Below are positions 39,595-40,807 of a stretch of 40,807 nt of DNA, one piece after another. This DNA is from Yersinia alsatica. Lineage in GTDB: Bacteria > Pseudomonadota > Gammaproteobacteria > Enterobacterales > Enterobacteriaceae. A program made the position numbers and the translations under genes. Numbering within the stretch: position 1 is the stretch's first letter; each line of letters starts with the position of its first letter. The stretch covers positions 1-40,807 of the forward strand of contig NZ_CABHWW010000004.1 of assembly GCF_902170305.1 (NCBI RefSeq), read 5' to 3'. The notes beneath the pieces were generated by a model. That model had not been told where the DNA came from. It searched no databases and was given only the letters and a program-made list of their open reading frames with translations.

Positions 39595-40732
39595 ATGAAT
39601 AACAATAAGAGACCTATCACAGCTTCACTCAGTCGCCGTGAATTTATTCAAACATCTGCCGCAGTGACCGGGGCTGCGGCAATTGCCGGTTCAATCACCC
39701 TACCTTTTTCAGTACAAGCCGCACCAGAGCCGGCAGCACCTGCGGCGAAGGAGACAGTTAAATACAGTGCTTGCCTGGTTAACTGTGGTAGCCGCTGCCC
39801 GCTAAAAGTACATGTCAAAAATGGTGAAATTATTAAAATTGCTAATGAAGCCATTTATGATGATTCCACTTTTGGTGAGCATCAAATTCGACCATGTTTA
39901 CGTGGCCGTTCAGTCAGATGGAAAACATATAACCCCGACAGAGTAAAATATCCCATGCTGCGAGTAGGAAAACGCGGCGAGGGTAAATTCAAGCGCATCA
40001 GTTGGGATGAAGCCACCACTATTGTGGCGGATAATCTCAAGAAAACTATTGCGCAATATGGCAATGAAGCCATTTATTATCAATATGGTTCTGGCTCTAC
40101 CGGCGCTAATTTACAAGGCCGCAATGCCTGTAAAAGAATGCTAAGTTTGCTGGGCGGTTTTCTGGATCAGCATGGCACCTACTCCACCGCGCAAATCAAC
40201 ACAGTAATGCCATACATTTATGGCGGTGCCGAAGAAACGTTACTGGATGAAATTAAAAACTCGGACTTAGTGGTCATGTTTGGTCATAATCTGGCTGAAA
40301 CACGGATGTCCGGTGGCGGGCAATATATTGAAACTGTCCATGCGCTGGGGAAAAGTAAAGCCAAAGTTATTATTATTGACCCACGGATGACCGACAGTGT
40401 AACCACCCTCAATGCCGAGTGGATCCCGATATTTCCCGGTACTGATGCCGCACTGGTTGCTGCATTAGGTTATGTCTTAATTAAAGAAAACCTGACGGAT
40501 GAAGATTTTCTGCAAGAATATTGTGTCGGTTGGGATGCCGCCACATTACCCGCCTCCGCCCCTGCCAATGGTTCTTATAAAGATTATATTTTAGGTAATG
40601 GTGCCGATGGGGTAGAAAAAACGCCAGAATGGGCCAGTGAAATAACCGGGATTGACCCCGTTCGTATCATTCAACTTGCGCGTGAGTTAGGCAATGCCCG
40701 TGCCGCCTGGATTTCGCAAGGTTGGGGGATAG
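39595..40732 (+). pseudogene. dmsA: DMSO reductase catalytic subunit DmsA-like, disrupted
   Basis: The first 379 or so codons of a molybdopterin oxidoreductase close to DmsA, which reduces DMSO/TMAO with menaquinol during anaerobic growth. A Tat signal (SRREFIQTSAAVTGAAAIAG) is followed by the [4Fe-4S] ligands in CLVNCGSRCPL and RPCLRGRS. Then come the molybdopterin-domain stretches RISWDEATTIVADNL, LVVMFGHNLAETRMSGGGQYIE, KVIIIDPRMTD, EWIPIFPGTDAALVAALGYV and CVGWD...LPASAPANGSYKDYILG. Similarity stops at ISQGWGI, where DmsA would continue QR.NGE. From 40733 the DNA looks like an IS3-family end, so the gene is cut by an insertion. The remainder is outside the window. Confidence 0.8.
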
Positions 40733-40807
40733 TGATCCGCCCCGATAGTTTTGGACACCACGCTAAGCGAGTAAAATCGTTTAACGAGGTGAACAATGAC
40801 ATCAAAG
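40733..40807 (+). mobile_element. Left end of an IS3-family insertion sequence
   Basis: The sequence TGATCCGCCCCGATAGTTTT followed by GGACACCACGCTAAGCGAGT strongly resembles the left terminal region of IS3 (TGATC..CCC....TGGACAC..GCTAAGTGAGTAAA..., then GAGGTGA and ATGAC). A candidate orfA start lies at the proper distance (40796), preceded by GAGGTGA. The element runs off the window. The preceding TAG (40730-40732) is a candidate 3-bp target duplication, unproven without the right end. Confidence 0.75.
40796..40807 (+). CDS. Start of IS3-family OrfA transposase (partial)
   Basis: Only four codons (MTSK) lie inside the window. The call rests on the adjacent IS3-like terminal sequence and a good ribosome binding site (GAGGT), not on the protein itself. 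Confidence 0.45.

Overview
The window reads as a chromosomal segment of an enterobacterium of the Yersinia group (Y. enterocolitica or a close relative). This rests on gene content recognised by eye: an AscF/AscB/AscG beta-glucoside set, an SfuABC/YfuABC-type ferric iron ABC operon, SmvA with a divergent TetR, a YqjI-like PadR regulator, MltB and YceJ-YceI. Species cannot be fixed without a search. Most of the sequence is ordinary core-like chromosome. Accessory or decayed stretches lie at about 5.4-8.9 kb, 15.4-15.9 kb and the right edge.

Layout. 1-570 is AT-rich and gene-poor, with one perfect palindromic terminator. 571-2171 holds yjdM (phnA-like) and a PadR/YqjI-like regulator with a DUF3861-like partner, preceded by an operator array on a 19-bp lattice. 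2263-5166 (minus) is ascF-ascB. Its repressor gene ascG (8910-9929, plus) is still divergent, but about 3.7 kb of AT-rich DNA separates them. That DNA carries a dead autotransporter remnant, a LysR regulator and a LuxR-type regulator. 10017-11175 (minus) is yceJ-yceI. 11463-15417 (minus) is a three-gene unit: CyuA-like cysteine desulfidase, cystathionine gamma-lyase-like PLP enzyme and NhaC-family transporter. It is probably a sulfur amino acid catabolic operon. A short IS1 InsB-like scrap lies upstream of it. 15987-17075 is an old yellow enzyme. 17109-20628 (minus) is an MCE-type lipid transport operon (STAS-MlaE permease, ATPase, MCE protein, lipoprotein). 20783-23046 is smvA with its divergent TetR regulator around a perfect palindromic operator. 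23191-26464 is an amidohydrolase and an APC permease. 26548-27624 is mltB (minus). 27923-31657 is the iron ABC operon with a Fur-like site and an intercistronic hairpin, followed by a LysE/RhtB exporter and a convergent DUF2127 gene.

32417-38985 (minus) is mainly a bgl/arb operon: bglG antiterminator, bglF (EIIBCA), bglB and an OprB-type porin where E. coli has LamB-type bglH. Two antiterminator (RAT)/terminator modules are visible, one before bglG and one before bglF. Compensatory base changes between the two RATs support the fold. A seven-copy 14-bp tandem repeat lies between the second terminator and bglF.

The window ends in a dmsA-like molybdenum reductase gene with a FNR-box match upstream. 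From 40733 the sequence stops resembling DmsA and matches the left end of an IS3-family insertion sequence, so this copy of dmsA is apparently disrupted. I see no clearly undescribed multi-gene system. The most unusual items are the 19-bp operator lattice, the 14-bp repeat in the bglF leader, the split ascG/ascFB locus, the sulfur amino acid operon and the IS junction in dmsA.
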